Of a stretch of 64,000 nucleotides of DNA, positions 10,188-20,710 are shown piece after piece. The position numbers were made by a program, and so were the translations under genes. The notes under the pieces were generated by a model that saw nothing but the letters and a program-made list of their open reading frames with translations, had not been told where the DNA came from and made no database searches. Positions within the stretch are counted from its first letter, which is position 1; the number at the start of each line of letters is the position of its first letter. Origin of the DNA: Ziziphus jujuba (Eukaryota; Streptophyta; Magnoliopsida; Rosales; Rhamnaceae); assembly GCF_031755915.1 (NCBI RefSeq), contig NC_083390.1, forward strand, positions 13,485,001 through 13,549,000, read 5' to 3'.

Positions 10188-13100
10188 TCCAAGTGTTTTT
10201 GGAGGCCGGATGCATCTTGTGAAAGATGTGGAAGAAAAGGCCACATTGCCAAAGTATGCAAGCAAAGGAGACAACAAGTCAATGTGGTTAATAAAGAAGC
10301 CGAGAACCTATTTGTGGCCACATGCCTTAAAGCCACAAGTAGTGGTCTCAGTTGGCTTGTGGATAGTGGTTGCTCACACCACATGAGTTTCCAAAAGGAT
10401 GGCTTTGTGGAGCTTGACCGAAACTACAAAACCAAAGTGAAGATTGGTGATGGCCGGTTCATGAAAGAAGGCAAAGGAGATGTGTGCTTGAACACCGAGG
10501 AAGGTACCAAAATTATAAAAGATGTGCTATATGTTCCTAGTTTATGTGAAAACTTGCTTAGTGTAGCACAATTGGTAGAAAGAGGCTTTGCTTTAAATTT
10601 TGCAAAAGATGGATGTATCATATATGATGCTTGTGGTAATGAGCTGTTTAAGGTACCATTGAAGGACAAAAGCTATAGATTGGACCTAGTTAAGAATGAA
10701 CAAGCCTTAAAAACCAAAGTGGAGTCCATTTCTCAACTTTGGCATAAAAGGCTTGGGCATTCTAGCTATGGTGCCATGAAAAACACCAATGCCATTGTGA
10801 AGGACATGCCAAAGATTGAGGAGATGAAAAGCCTATGTGATGTATGCCAACTAGGGAAATCCACACGGCTTCCATTCCCTAAAGCCGGTTCATGGAGAGC
10901 TAAGGAGAAGCTTGAGCTAGTCCATTCGGATGTGTGTGGACCGATGAGTTTGTCATCAATTGGAGGATGTAAGTACTTCCTAACCTTCATTGATGACTAC
11001 TCAAGGATGTGTTGGGTATATTTTCTAACAACCAAGTCACAAGTGCTTGAGAAGTTCATGGAATTCAAGAAGATGGTGGAAACCCAAAGCAATGCAAAGA
11101 TGAAGTGCTTGAGAACCGACAATGGTGGAGAATATACAAGCTTGGCTATGGAGGATTTTTGCAAAGAAAATGGAATGGTGCATCAATTCACAACACCATA
11201 CACACCACAACAAAATGGTGTTTGTGAGAGGAAAAATAGGACCTTGATGGAGATGGCAAGGTGCATGATACATGAGAAAAACATGCCAAAGAAGTTTTGG
11301 GCCGAAGCCATATACACGGCTAGCTACATTAAAAACCGAGCATACACCAAAGCCAATGAGTCCAAGACACCCTATGAGATATGGTATGGAGAAAAACCAT
11401 CTTTTGACAACATAAAAATCTTTGGAAGTGTTTGTTTTCTCCATGTTCATCCACACATGAGAGACAAGCTTGACAAAAGGGCAAATGTGGGCATCTTGGT
11501 CGGCTTTAGTGAGGTTACCAAAGGTTTTAGGGTTTTCAACTTGGAAACCAAGAAACTTATGGTAACAAGGGATGTGAGGATTGATGAAGATGCCGTTTGG
11601 GATTGGACAAAGGAGGAGCTTCTTGTGCATGAAGATAATGCTCGGTTGGATGATGGAGAAGAAGAAACCAATGACAATGAAGAAAATGAAGATGATGAGG
11701 AGGATGCACTTGAGACCATTGGAGCCGAATTGGAGATTGGAGATGGTGTTAGAGGAGAAAGGCCATTGCTTGAAATATATGAAAGGTGCAATGTTGCCTT
11801 GAGTGATCCTACCAATGCTCAAGAAGCTATGCAAAAGAAAGAGTGGATGGAGGCCATGCAAACCGAAATGGATATGATAGAAAAGAATGAAACTTGGTCT
11901 TTGGTTTCTAAACCTAAAAACAAGAAACCGATTGGTGTAAAGTGGATCTTTAGGACCAAATTCAACCCGGGTGGAACAATATGCAAGCACAAGGCAAGGC
12001 TTGTGGCAAAAGGCTATGCACAACAAGCGGGTGTAGATTATGGAGAGACGTTTGCACCGGTTGCAAGAATGGAGACCATAAGGCTCATCCTATCCATCTC
12101 GGCCTCAATGTCATGGAAGGTGTACCACCTTGATGTAAAGTCGGCTTTCTTGAATGGTGTGCTTCAAGAGGAGGTTTATGTCAAGCAACCCAAGGGCTTC
12201 ATTGTTCAAGGACATGAGGACAAAGTCTACCATCTACACAAGGCACTTTACGGGTTAAAGCAAGCACCTAGGGCTTGGTATGGCAAGATTGATGGTTACT
12301 TGACCTACCAAGGCTTTAGGAGGAGTCCAAATGAGCCAACACTATACATAAGGAATGAAGAAGGCATGATTGTTATCTCACTCTATGTGGATGATTTGTT
12401 GGTCACGGGTGAAAATGAAAAGAATGTGGAAGTTTTGAAAAATAAACTTGAAAAGGAGTTTGACATGTCAAGCCTTGGTGAAATGAATTACTTCCTTGGA
12501 GTGGAAGTGATGCAATGCTCTAGGGGTATTTTCATATCTCAAGAGAAATACATCAAAGATCTTTTGAAAAAGTTCAACCTTGATGAATGCAAGCCAATGT
12601 CAACACCAATGAGCCAAGGAGACAAATACAAGAAGGAGGATGGCACACCAAAGGTAAACCCGACCCTATATAGAAGCATGATAGGAAGTTTGCTCTATGT
12701 ATGTTCATCAAGACCGGATATTATGCATGCCACATGTGTTTTGTCTAGATATATGCAAGCACCATCCCAAAACCATTTTGTAGGTGCCAAAAGAATTCTT
12801 AGATACTTAAAAGGAACACAAGACTTTGGAGTTTGGTACGATAGGCAAGATGTGATGAGATTAAGGGCCTACTCGGATAGTGATTGGGCTAGATGCTTGG
12901 ATGATATGAAGAGCACTTCGGGGTATCTTTTCTCACTTGGTAGTGGACCATTCTCATGGAATGCAAAGAAGCAAGTAACAACCGCTCAAAGCACCGCCGA
13001 AGCCGAGTACATTGCTTGCTCTTCATGTGCAAATCAATGCATTTGGCTAAGGAAATTATTGGAGGACCTTGGTTATCCTCAAGAGGGTTCAACCATCATG

Positions 13101-13346
13101 AAATGTGATAACACTTCAGCCATATCAATAGCCAAGAACCCCGTTCAACATGGAAGGACAAAACACATACCGGTGAACTATCACTCTTTGAGGGAGTTTC
13201 AAGAAAATGGAGAAGTAAGCTTGGAATATATCAAGACCGAAGATAACCTTGCAGATTTCTTCACCAAGCCACTTCCAAAAGCAATATTTGAGACCTTGAG
13301 GAAGCTTCTAAATATTTCAAGCAAGAACACCAAGGAGGAGTGTTGA
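10188..13346 (+). CDS. copia-E pol polyprotein (protease, integrase, RT, RNase H)
   Basis: About 1050 codons open without a stop. In order: zinc knuckle (10218-10259); aspartic protease with VDSGCSHHM, catalytic Asp near 10362; GAG-pre-integrase His/Cys block (LWHKRLGH ... CDVCQLGK, 10738-10860); integrase core with Asp near 10929 (HSDVCGP), Asp near 11118 (RTDNGGEY) and Glu near 11227 (QNGVCERK); RT with KARLVAKGYAQ, LDVKSAFLNG and YVDD at 12384-12395; RNase H with YSDSDWA, TAEAEYIA and KCDNTSAI. All catalytic motifs look intact. The frame has no start codon of its own in the true reading frame because it is the continuation of gag. The stop TGA (13344-13346) lies in the first bases of the 3' LTR. 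Confidence 0.92.
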   Translation, partial: SKCFWRPDASCERCGRKGHIAKVCKQRRQQVNVVNKEAENLFVATCLKATSSGLSWLVDSGCSHHMSFQKDGFVELDRNYKTKVKIGDGRFMKEGKGDVCLNTEEGTKIIKDVLYVPSLCENLLSVAQLVERGFALNFAKDGCIIYDACGNELFKVPLKDKSYRLDLVKNEQALKTKVESISQLWHKRLGHSSYGAMKNTNAIVKDMPKIEEMKSLCDVCQLGKSTRLPFPKAGSWRAKEKLELVHSDVCGPMSLSSIGGCKYFLTFIDDYSRMCWVYFLTTKSQVLEKFMEFKKMVETQSNAKMKCLRTDNGGEYTSLAMEDFCKENGMVHQFTTPYTPQQNGVCERKNRTLMEMARCMIHEKNMPKKFWAEAIYTASYIKNRAYTKANESKTPYEIWYGEKPSFDNIKIFGSVCFLHVHPHMRDKLDKRANVGILVGFSEVTKGFRVFNLETKKLMVTRDVRIDEDAVWDWTKEELLVHEDNARLDDGEEETNDNEENEDDEEDALETIGAELEIGDGVRGERPLLEIYERCNVALSDPTNAQEAMQKKEWMEAMQTEMDMIEKNETWSLVSKPKNKKPIGVKWIFRTKFNPGGTICKHKARLVAKGYAQQAGVDYGETFAPVARMETIRLILSISASMSWKVYHLDVKSAFLNGVLQEEVYVKQPKGFIVQGHEDKVYHLHKALYGLKQAPRAWYGKIDGYLTYQGFRRSPNEPTLYIRNEEGMIVISLYVDDLLVTGENEKNVEVLKNKLEKEFDMSSLGEMNYFLGVEVMQCSRGIFISQEKYIKDLLKKFNLDECKPMSTPMSQGDKYKKEDGTPKVNPTLYRSMIGSLLYVCSSRPDIMHATCVLSRYMQAPSQNHFVGAKRILRYLKGTQDFGVWYDRQDVMRLRAYSDSDWARCLDDMKSTSGYLFSLGSGPFSWNAKKQVTTAQSTAEAEYIACSSCANQCIWLRKLLEDLGYPQEGSTIMKCDNTSAISIAKNPVQHGRTKHIPVNYHSLREFQENGEVSLEYIKTEDNLADFFTKPLPKAIFETLRKLLNISSKNTKEEC
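13328..13340 (+). promoter_or_regulatory. copia-E polypurine tract
   Basis: Purine-rich CACCAAGGAGGAG immediately before the 3' LTR, the expected primer for plus-strand synthesis. It overlaps the last pol codons. Confidence 0.8.
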
Positions 13347-14321
13347 AATGTGGTGATCTTGCCACAATGTGCAAGGTAGTTCGGTTACACTTGCACTCTT
13401 TGTTTTGCAACATCAAAGACCAAACATTATTTATATTTATGCATTTTATTTTATCTTGTAATGTTTAAGAACAATATCCTTTTTTGTAATGCCCTAAGCT
13501 CATTATCTAGCTTAAGGCCTTTTTTGTCTAGTTGCTGGAATTGTATTTCCATCAACATAAGTCCACTTCCTTGGATGCCGTTTGAAGTAGGTTTGGTATT
13601 TGGATCTGAATTTTGGATATGATAAACTAGATATTCCGAGGAAGCCTAAGCAAAAAGAATGGCCCAATTTGGAGCTGGGAAGGCTGAGTTAAGCCCAAAA
13701 CAATCTGACCCTTGTGCAGTGTTGTTGCCCAGAAAACTGGGCAAAACTGCCTCGGGTTTGATTACTTTTGAATGGGTAAAAGGACTTTGTTTTATCTGGT
13801 TTTTGGGTATAACATATTTTAATATTCAAAAAGGCTTCCCTCCAAGTTTCAAGTCAAATGGAGCTGGTTTTCAAATTCAAATGCCTTAGACAAGCTGAAC
13901 TGCCCATTAAAGAAGGTTTCTTGCATGCCCAGCACATCGATTAGAGTTAGTTGAGGTAGTTTGGCTTGGTTGGTTACTTTTAATGCTTTTGTATTTATTG
14001 CTCAATATGGCAGCATGCCTTATTGTCTTTTTGATGTATTTAAAAGTATGAAAATTGTAATGAAAAACGTTGAGAAAGAAAATATTCAAAAAACAAATTT
14101 TGAAAAACAACATTTTTGGCTCTCTCTCTCTCAACTACTACATTTTTGGTTTCTTCTTCTTCCCAAAAGCTAACAACCTTCTCAAGAACCCTAAACCTCC
14201 ATTAAAACCAGAAACAAAATCTAAACAAACCCAAAAAAAAAACAAAATCAAAAACCAAGAACCAAGAACCAACAACAATCATTCTTGACTAATACCTTGA
14301 ATGATTGTGCTCTAGGGTACA
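13341..14321 (+). repeat. copia-E 3' LTR (3'-truncated)
   Basis: Nearly identical to 8142-9123, with about 20-25 scattered substitutions and small indels. It stops at TAGGGTACA, about 29 bp before the 5' LTR's CCATCA end, and runs straight into gypsy-D LTR sequence. So the end of the LTR, any target duplication and neighbouring LTR-D sequence are missing. Confidence 0.88.
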
Positions 14322-14402
14322 GTGATTGGTCCGATCTTCATCTGTATTGGATCAGTAACCCAGTGGGTAGTCGGATGTATGGATTCGGGCGGATTCTCAT
14401 AA
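14322..14402 (-). mobile_element. solo gypsy-D LTR, right part
   Basis: GTGATTGGTCCGATCTTCAT through GGGCGGATTCTCATAA matches 27811-27891, the minus-oriented LTR-D start. It is followed by the second GAAGA (14403-14407) and then copia-B RNase H codons. Confidence 0.82.
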
Positions 14403-14841
14403 GAAGACATGAAAAGTACCTCTAGCTACTTGTTCATGTTTGACTCAAGTCCATTTTCTTTGAGCTCACACTAGCAAGGACCCACAGCATAATCAATTTT
14501 CGAAGACGAGTATATTTTGGCAGCAGTAGCATCAAACCAAGTCATTGGGCAAGGGAAATTGCTTGATAATTTAGGTTGCAAGCAAAACAATGCAACCACC
14601 ATCCAATCTGACAAAATTTTAACTATTGCTTTCCAAAAATCCAATGCAAGACAAGAGAACAAAGTACATTCCTTTAAAGTATCATAACATTCAAGAGGCT
14701 GAAAGAAATAAGGGGACAAACTTGGTCCATTGCTTTACACAAGATCAACATATAGATATTCTTATAAAGCCATTGTGAAAGGAAAGACTTCAAAAGCTTA
14801 GGAGTATCCCATATATCATGCCTAACATTGCCAAGGAGGAG
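14403..14841 (+). pseudogene. copia-B RNase H relic (continuation)
   Basis: Continues the frame lost at 7537: GAAGACATGAAAAGTACC gives EDMKST, followed by FMFDSSPF and AAVASNQ blocks equivalent to 37132-37270. Stops and indels throughout. It ends with a polypurine tract (AAGGAGGAG, 14833-14841) before the LTR. Confidence 0.8.
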
Positions 14842-15489
14842 TGTTAGAGAATCATGGCATTGTTAGCCATGATGGTGAGCAAACCCAAGACCTGGTTAGT
14901 TAAGCCGAGAACTTAGCAATTCAAGCTTGTCTTTGTATTTTGACTTGTAGTTTGTTTTAGCCTATTTTCTTGTACAATTTAGGCTAGTTAAGTTGGTGAC
15001 CAAAGACACCAAAGTGATGTAATTAAAGTATATTAGCTTAATTAACATGTACAACTGCTTGGAGACATGGAATCTTTTCATTCGGCCAATCTCTCATCCA
15101 ATGCCTGTCAAGACACATGGCATCATGCATGAGGACTACTTAACCTTGAAAGACTGAATAAGATAGCAACACTTGTAAAAACTTAAGAAAGCAAGTGATG
15201 AAGTTGCATTTACATTTGTACTTGCTTCACCTTGAAGTACATAAAAATTGTTGGTGCTTAGGTTCATCTATGGTGTGCTTTCACATCACTTTTGTAAACT
15301 ATATATATGTGTAACATTATAATGAATGAATTGAATTTAGTTTTGGCAAAACACCTTATTTTTCCTTTTGAAAATAACAGCAACAACCATACCAGCCTAA
15401 GTGAAAAATCAGCAATTTATTCAAAAGCATCAAGGTAAAGCTTATCAAAACCTTTCCAAAATCAATTCCAAGAGTTTTGAACCCTTATT
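14842..15489 (+). repeat. copia-B 3' LTR, main part
   Basis: Begins TGTTAGAGAATCATGG, collinear with 37566-38270 of the second copia-B copy. At 15489 it is interrupted by a gypsy-A element and resumes at 20711. The flanking 5-mers are TTATT (15485-15489) and TTGTT (20711-20715); the uninterrupted copy reads CCTTGTTCTCTTTAG at this site, which confirms the insertion. Confidence 0.82.
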
Positions 15490-16467
15490 TGATACGAACC
15501 TAGAGTGACTTGCCTCTAAACCCATAAAAAATATTGATTTGGACAGTCTAATTATAAATTATCAATGGAAGACCTCGAGCCTTTATCTATATTTGAGGTA
15601 AGAACCTTGGTATGATGAAGACACCACAATAGGGTGCAAAATAACCTGTTGATAAGTCAAATTTGAACTCCACTAGAAAAGCTTAAAAAGTTCTATATAG
15701 TTCTATATAGTTCTTAGAGAACTATGAGAATCACTCTCACTTTGAATCAAAATTGTAATCTCCTTTTTATTCATGACTTTTGTGCCCTTAAATAGGCAAA
15801 ATAAATTACAAAGCTTTCTTAAATTTACTAAAAATAAAGATGGATGAAAATTAGGTATAGGAAACCTAATGTGGTTAGGTTTAGGAAACATAATTTGGTT
15901 AGATTTAGGAAACCTAATGTGATTAAGTTTAGGAAACCTAATTTGGCTCCTAGTTTCCTGGTATTTAATAATTTGACAAATTCAACTATAATAAAATTAG
16001 GAAAGTAATTTAAAAACCTAATAAAAACTAAATTAGGAAAGTAAATAGGCAACATGCCAAAATCCAATCAAAACATAAATAAATATTAATGTTTTCCTAA
16101 TTATAAAATTCGGCTAAGCTTAGTTGGAAGCCATGTAGGAGCATATCACCACTCCACATGGCAAAAGTGCCATGTCATCATAGGATGCCACGTCACCATC
16201 CATGACGTCAACACTTGGCACATCACCATTTTGTAGGATTCCTGGCGTTAAGCTTTCTTTCATGTTGGCATCCACCTCCTTATCATATGGACCAATTTTG
16301 GTTCATCTTCAGTAATGAACCTGCTTTCTTAAGATGCTAACACCTCCTCGATTAAACCATTGAGTGCTTCTTTAAACCTCTTTGCTCTTTCCCTGGTTAT
16401 TGGTCCCATAGAGATTTGAAGTGGCTCTATACTCCATCTTGGGATACTCCTGGTCATGTCCTTATTA
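15490..16467 (-). repeat. A1 3' LTR
   Basis: 978 bp, reading TGATACGAACC to GTCCTTATTA on the plus strand. It contains four copies of the 24-bp LTR-A minisatellite at about 15850-15955 and a TTTAAATAGGC TATA-like site near 15790. Its U3 end (16467 down to about 16330) continues the pol reading frame (see 16329-16718). Confidence 0.85.
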
Positions 16468-16718
16468 TTTCCCTCCTCTCGAAAAGGATTTGTCCTCAAA
16501 TCGTCACCTGTAGAAAAAGAAGATAAATTAGCAAAATTAAAGGTAGCACTTACATTGTACTCACCTGGTAAACCCAGTTTGTAAGCATTTTCATTAATCT
16601 GCTCCAAAACTTGAAAAGGTCCATCCCCACACGGCATAAGCTTCAACTTTTGTTGCTGTAGAAACCTCTCTTTTCTTAGGTGCAACCAAACCAAATCTCT
16701 TGGGTCAAACACTATCAC
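16329..16718 (-). pseudogene. A1 polyprotein C-terminus, running into the LTR
   Basis: 130-codon open frame starting just after the internal deletion. It begins with [16 protein letters not shown], the post-integrase segment of gypsy pol, continues with GDGPFQVLEQINENAYKL, and crosses the LTR edge at 16467 to end in GPITRERAKRFKEALN and a stop at 16329. So roughly 45 codons are encoded by the LTR itself. Confidence 0.8.
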
Positions 16719-18866
16719 AATAAATCCTAAAAATACAAGCTCATGCCGGAAAAAATCACACTTTTTAATATTAGCAAATAATCTCTACCAAATTTTTATA
16801 TTTCCACTAAGTAAAGCTCTCAGCAATGCAAGTAAAGTTCTATTCAACAAAAACATCTTTAAATAAACATCCTTATAAATCATGCTCAACATACGTTTAT
16901 TACTCACAAATACCTTTTAAGCTCACCTAAGCTGACATAAAAATTTTATTTTTTCTTTTCTTTCCTCTCTTTTGCTTTCTCACTCATGGGTTCCATTTAT
17001 TTTCTCTCACACTTGGCTTTTACAAACTTTCTCACACTCTTAGGTTTCTCTCTTTCTTTCCCTTCTAATTTGAGTTTAGGTCACTTACCTAGTTGTTCTT
17101 GCATGGCCTTGTTCCCTTGAATAGTTATTGAAGCTGTGGGTGCTATACTGGCATTTTCTTTAAGCTTATCAGCCTCCCTCCTTTGTAGAGCCAATTGATT
17201 ATCAAAAACCTGTTAAGGAGTCATTCGCATAAGCACCACTCGTTTATCTTTGAAGTTAAAGATAATCTTGTTAGTGCAACCATGATGGCTAGTATCTCTA
17301 TCAAATTTCCCTGGTCGTCCCAAAAGCAAATGGCCATCTTGCATTAGCACCACATCACAAATAACCTCATCTTCATAATCACCAATAGAGCATGCAATTT
17401 TCACTTTCTTATACACATTCAACTCTCCATAATCATTAAGCCATTATAGTTTATATAGTTTTGGATGCTTCATAGTGGGTAAACCTAGTTTTTCAACTAT
17501 AGTAACACTAGCAACATTAGTACAACTTCCACCATCCATAATCATACTACACACCTTATCCTTGACTTTGCACCTAGTATGAAAGATGCACTCCTGTTGC
17601 ATTTCTTTCTCGTCTTTATACACTGTTAGAGCTCTCCAAGCAACCAATGATAAGTCCCCACGAATCGGATACTTGAAATCATCTTCATCTTCCTCACCAA
17701 CATCCTTCAATGGTGGCATGGATTCATCATCTGACTCTTAATCTTTAGATTCAGTCTCTCCACTTTCCCAAACCACCATGACCGTTTTATTTGGACATTG
17801 ACTTAAAATATGACCCCTGCCTTGACATTTAAAGCACATGATATCTTGATTTCTAGTTTAAAGATTTACTTACTTGATTGGATGAGGATGGTTCAGCCTT
17901 AGCTTCGAATTTAGGCCATGTGGGGGCTTTATCTTCAAACTTGGGCTGATTGGGTTTCCATGTGGATGGGCTTGCTTTCCAAGTGTTTTAAACAATACTG
18001 GGTCTTATGGTACCCCTCCTCTTGAGTTGTTGCTCTACTTTGATGGCTATGTGCAACATCTCCTCAATCTCCACATAATGATGCAAATCCACTTGATTTG
18101 CTATTTCCCTATTCAAACCAGCCAAGAAACATGCCATTGTAGCCTCCTTATCCTCCTCAACATTAGCCCTCATCATAAGGATTTCCATCTCCTTATAATA
18201 GTCTTCCACACTTCTATTTCCTTGAGACAAGCTCTGTAGGTTCTGAAAATTGCTCCTATAGTAATGGCTAGGTACAAAACGCTTCCTCATTAAAGCCTTC
18301 ATCTTCTCCCATGTGCATATAGGTCTTTGACCTACTTACCTCCTAGAAAGTGTCTCTTTGTCCCACCATCCAATAGCATAGTCCGTGAATTCAACAACGG
18401 CTAATTTAACCTTTTCAGCTTCCCAATAGTTTTGACAATCAAATACCATCTCAATCCTCTTCTCCCACTCAAAATAAGCTTCTGGATCACTTTTTCCTTG
18501 GAATGATGGTATTTTCATCTTAATTCCTCCATAGTCATTGCCTCGATCTAAGCTCTCTCTCCTACAGAATTGATTGGTTCCTGAACCAATGTCTTCTTCT
18601 TCTTCCTCATAGTTGTCTCCCACTCGTTCCCAATCTTCTTTTCTTGGAGTATTTCTTCCTCTACCATGTCCATGAGCAAACCTTTGTGGAGGTCATTGTT
18701 GCGGTATTTGGATTGATGATTCCATCCTATCCAACCTATCATGGATCTGCCCGATCTCCAACTGTAGTGCTCTTTGAAGTTCTCCTACCATGGCTTGAAT
18801 GTATAACATCGGATCAGCCACACCTAGTGTTTCATCCATGCTTTCTTTAGTTTTGTCTTGTGACAT
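16719..18866 (-). pseudogene. A1 gag and protease relic
   Basis: Gag ATG at 18866 (CTTGTGACATGAC context shared with 25.5 kb). Gag blocks at 18850-17990 contain IPSFQGKSDPEAYFEWEKRI, WWDKETLSRR and NRSVEDYYKEMEILMM, with a stop between 18336 and 18302. Zinc knuckle near 17830-17790; retropepsin with IMDGGSCTNVASV near 17545; DGHLLLGRPGKFDRDT near 17330. A low-complexity spacer (16920-17150) follows and then only the last codons of RT (AAAGTGTGATTTTTT near 16765) before the deletion junction at about 16719. Confidence 0.82.
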
Positions 18867-19749
18867 GACTTTTTTCTACAAATTTTTTTAGTTCAAAGAA
18901 GGCCTCACAACAATACCTCACGTGTTTTGCTCAAATTCAAGGTATCAATTCACTCGTGTTTGTACTTTAGTCAGAGTTTGGCTTTTACCCTCTATAATTC
19001 TCACCTCTCTTGCCTTTTTACCACTCTAGTAATTCTATTTGGTTTTTTGCAAACTTATTTCAAACTAAATCAAACTAGCAAGTAACAATTCAAATAGACC
19101 TACCAAACAGTTATGACAATAGGACTAAGAAAACAAATAGAATGAAAAATATGAAGAAAAAAGCAATGATGATAAATTTGATTTTCAGCAAGAAATTTGG
19201 CCAAACAAAAGAAACAAGAATGTTAAGAACAAATTGTTCCATGTTAAGAACAAATTGGAACAATTTGATTTTGGCTTGTTTTTTGTTCTCCTCAAATCAA
19301 CCAAAAAAATTTTCACTACCTGTTTTCTCTTGAAATTTTAATAATTCAATGTCATAAGCCACAAGAACAAGAGATTTTTTTTTTCTTTTTTTTTTTTTGC
19401 TTTCAAACAGCAAGAATGATCTTAACAACCAGCAACAACACCAAATGCTCCAAACTTCAACAAAAACAACAACAAGCCGTTGAACAATTGACTAACGGAT
19501 CAGCTTGGATTATGGCTGATCAGTTTTAACAACAATTTCTTTAAAAAAAAAAATAAGATTTGATCAGAATGAATGAAGAAGAACACAAAAACAAAATGCA
19601 AAGAAAAAGGCAGCAACCCAAATGCAAAGAACAACCAAAGAAATTAAAGATGCAATTTCTAACCTAATGCTAAAAATCGCAAAAACCAAGAAAAACAATG
19701 AAACAAGAGAAAAAAGAAATTGATAGATCAAACATCTAACTAGAAACTA
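18867..19749 (-). other. A1 untranslated leader
   Basis: Leader between PBS and gag, homologous to 24631-25507. Contains homopolymer runs near 19375-19398 and 19542. The ORF at 19142-19333 has no family resemblance and is taken as a shadow. Confidence 0.65.
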
Positions 19750-19761
19750 GCTCTGATGCCA
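19750..19761 (-). promoter_or_regulatory. A1 primer-binding site
   Basis: Reverse complement reads TGGCATCAGAGC, one base from the usual Met-tRNA complement TGGTATCAGAGC, three bases from the LTR edge. Confidence 0.8.
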
Positions 19762-19764
19762 AAT

Positions 19765-20710
19765 TGATACAAACCTAGAGCGACTTGCCTCAAAAATCGT
19801 AACAAATATTGATTTGGACCGTCTAATTACAAATTATCAATGGAAGACCTCGACCTTTACGTATATTGTAAGAACCTTGGTATAGTGAAGATGCCACAAT
19901 AGGGTGCAGAATAACCTACTGATAAGTCAAATTTGAACTCCACAAGCAAAGCTTGAAAAGTTTGATATAGTTCTTAGAGAACCAAGAAAATCATTCTCAC
20001 TTTGAATCAAAATTGTAATCTCCTTTTTATTCATGATTTTTGTGCCTTTAAATAGGCAAAATAAATTACAAAGCTTTCCTAAATTTACTAAAAATAAAGA
20101 TGGACCAAAATTAGGTTTAAGAAACCTAATTTGGTTAGGTTTAGGAAAACTAATGTGGTTAGGTTTAGGAAACCTAATTTTGTTAGGTTTAGGAAGCCTA
20201 ATTTGGCTCCTAGTTTCCTAATTTGAATGGCCTTTAATACTTTGGCGGCCAATTCAACTCTAATAAAATTAGGAAAGTAATTTAAAAACCTAATAAAGAC
20301 TAAATTAGGAAAGTAAATAGGCAACATGCCAAAATCCAATCAAAACATAAATAAAAATTAATGTTTTCCTAATTATAAAATTCGGCTAAGTTTAGTTGGA
20401 AGCCATGCAGGCACATATCACCCCTCCACATGGCGAAAGTTCCATGTCACTATAGGATGCCACATCACCATGTTATAGGATTCTTGGCATTAAGCTCTCT
20501 TTCATGTTGGCATCCACCGTTCCAATCATATGGACCAATTTTGGTTCATCTTTAGTAATGAACCTGCTTCTTTGAGATGTAAACACCTCCTGGATTAAAC
20601 CATTTAGCGTTTCTTTAATCCTCTTTACTCTTGACCTGGTTATTGGTCCCGTAGAGATTTGAAGTGGCTCCGTACTCCTTCTTGGGGTGCTCCTAGTCAT
20701 GTCCTTATCA
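19765..20710 (-). repeat. A1 5' LTR
   Basis: 946 bp. Plus-strand ends TGATACAAACC and GTCCTTATCA. Four minisatellite copies at about 20105-20215. The apparent hydrophobic repeat ORFs here are translations of that minisatellite. Confidence 0.85.

Larger units (their letters stand above)
8142..14321 (+). mobile_element. copia-E, nearly intact Ty1/copia retrotransposon
   Basis: A 6.2-kb LTR retrotransposon with LTRs of about 1 kb (8142-9152 and 13341-14321), a Met-tRNA primer-binding site at 9153, gag (9358 onward), an unbroken pol frame and a polypurine tract just before 13341. The domain order protease-integrase-RT-RNase H is that of Ty1/copia. The LTRs differ by roughly 20-25 substitutions by hand count, so it is much younger than its surroundings. 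The 3' LTR lacks the last ~30 bp and there is no target duplication. I do not assign it to a named lineage. Confidence 0.92.
15490..20710 (-). mobile_element. gypsy-A element A1 (internally deleted)
   Basis: A 5.2-kb minus-oriented element with LTRs at 19765-20710 (5') and 15490-16467 (3'), a primer-binding site at 19750-19761, gag-protease coding relics and the last part of pol. RT, RNase H and the integrase core are absent. The near-duplicate flanks TTATT/TTGTT and the matching uninterrupted site in the other copia-B LTR show it inserted into copia-B. Confidence 0.88.

Noticed and set aside
11037..12026. 329-codon minus-strand ORF
   Set aside because: Antisense shadow of the copia-E integrase/RT coding region.
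14471..14719. 82-codon minus-strand ORF
   Set aside because: Antisense of the copia-B RNase H relic.
20033..20339. Hydrophobic repeat proteins on both strands with repeated WLGLG or GFLNLT motifs
   Set aside because: They are translations of the 24-bp LTR-A minisatellite and are not conserved as proteins.
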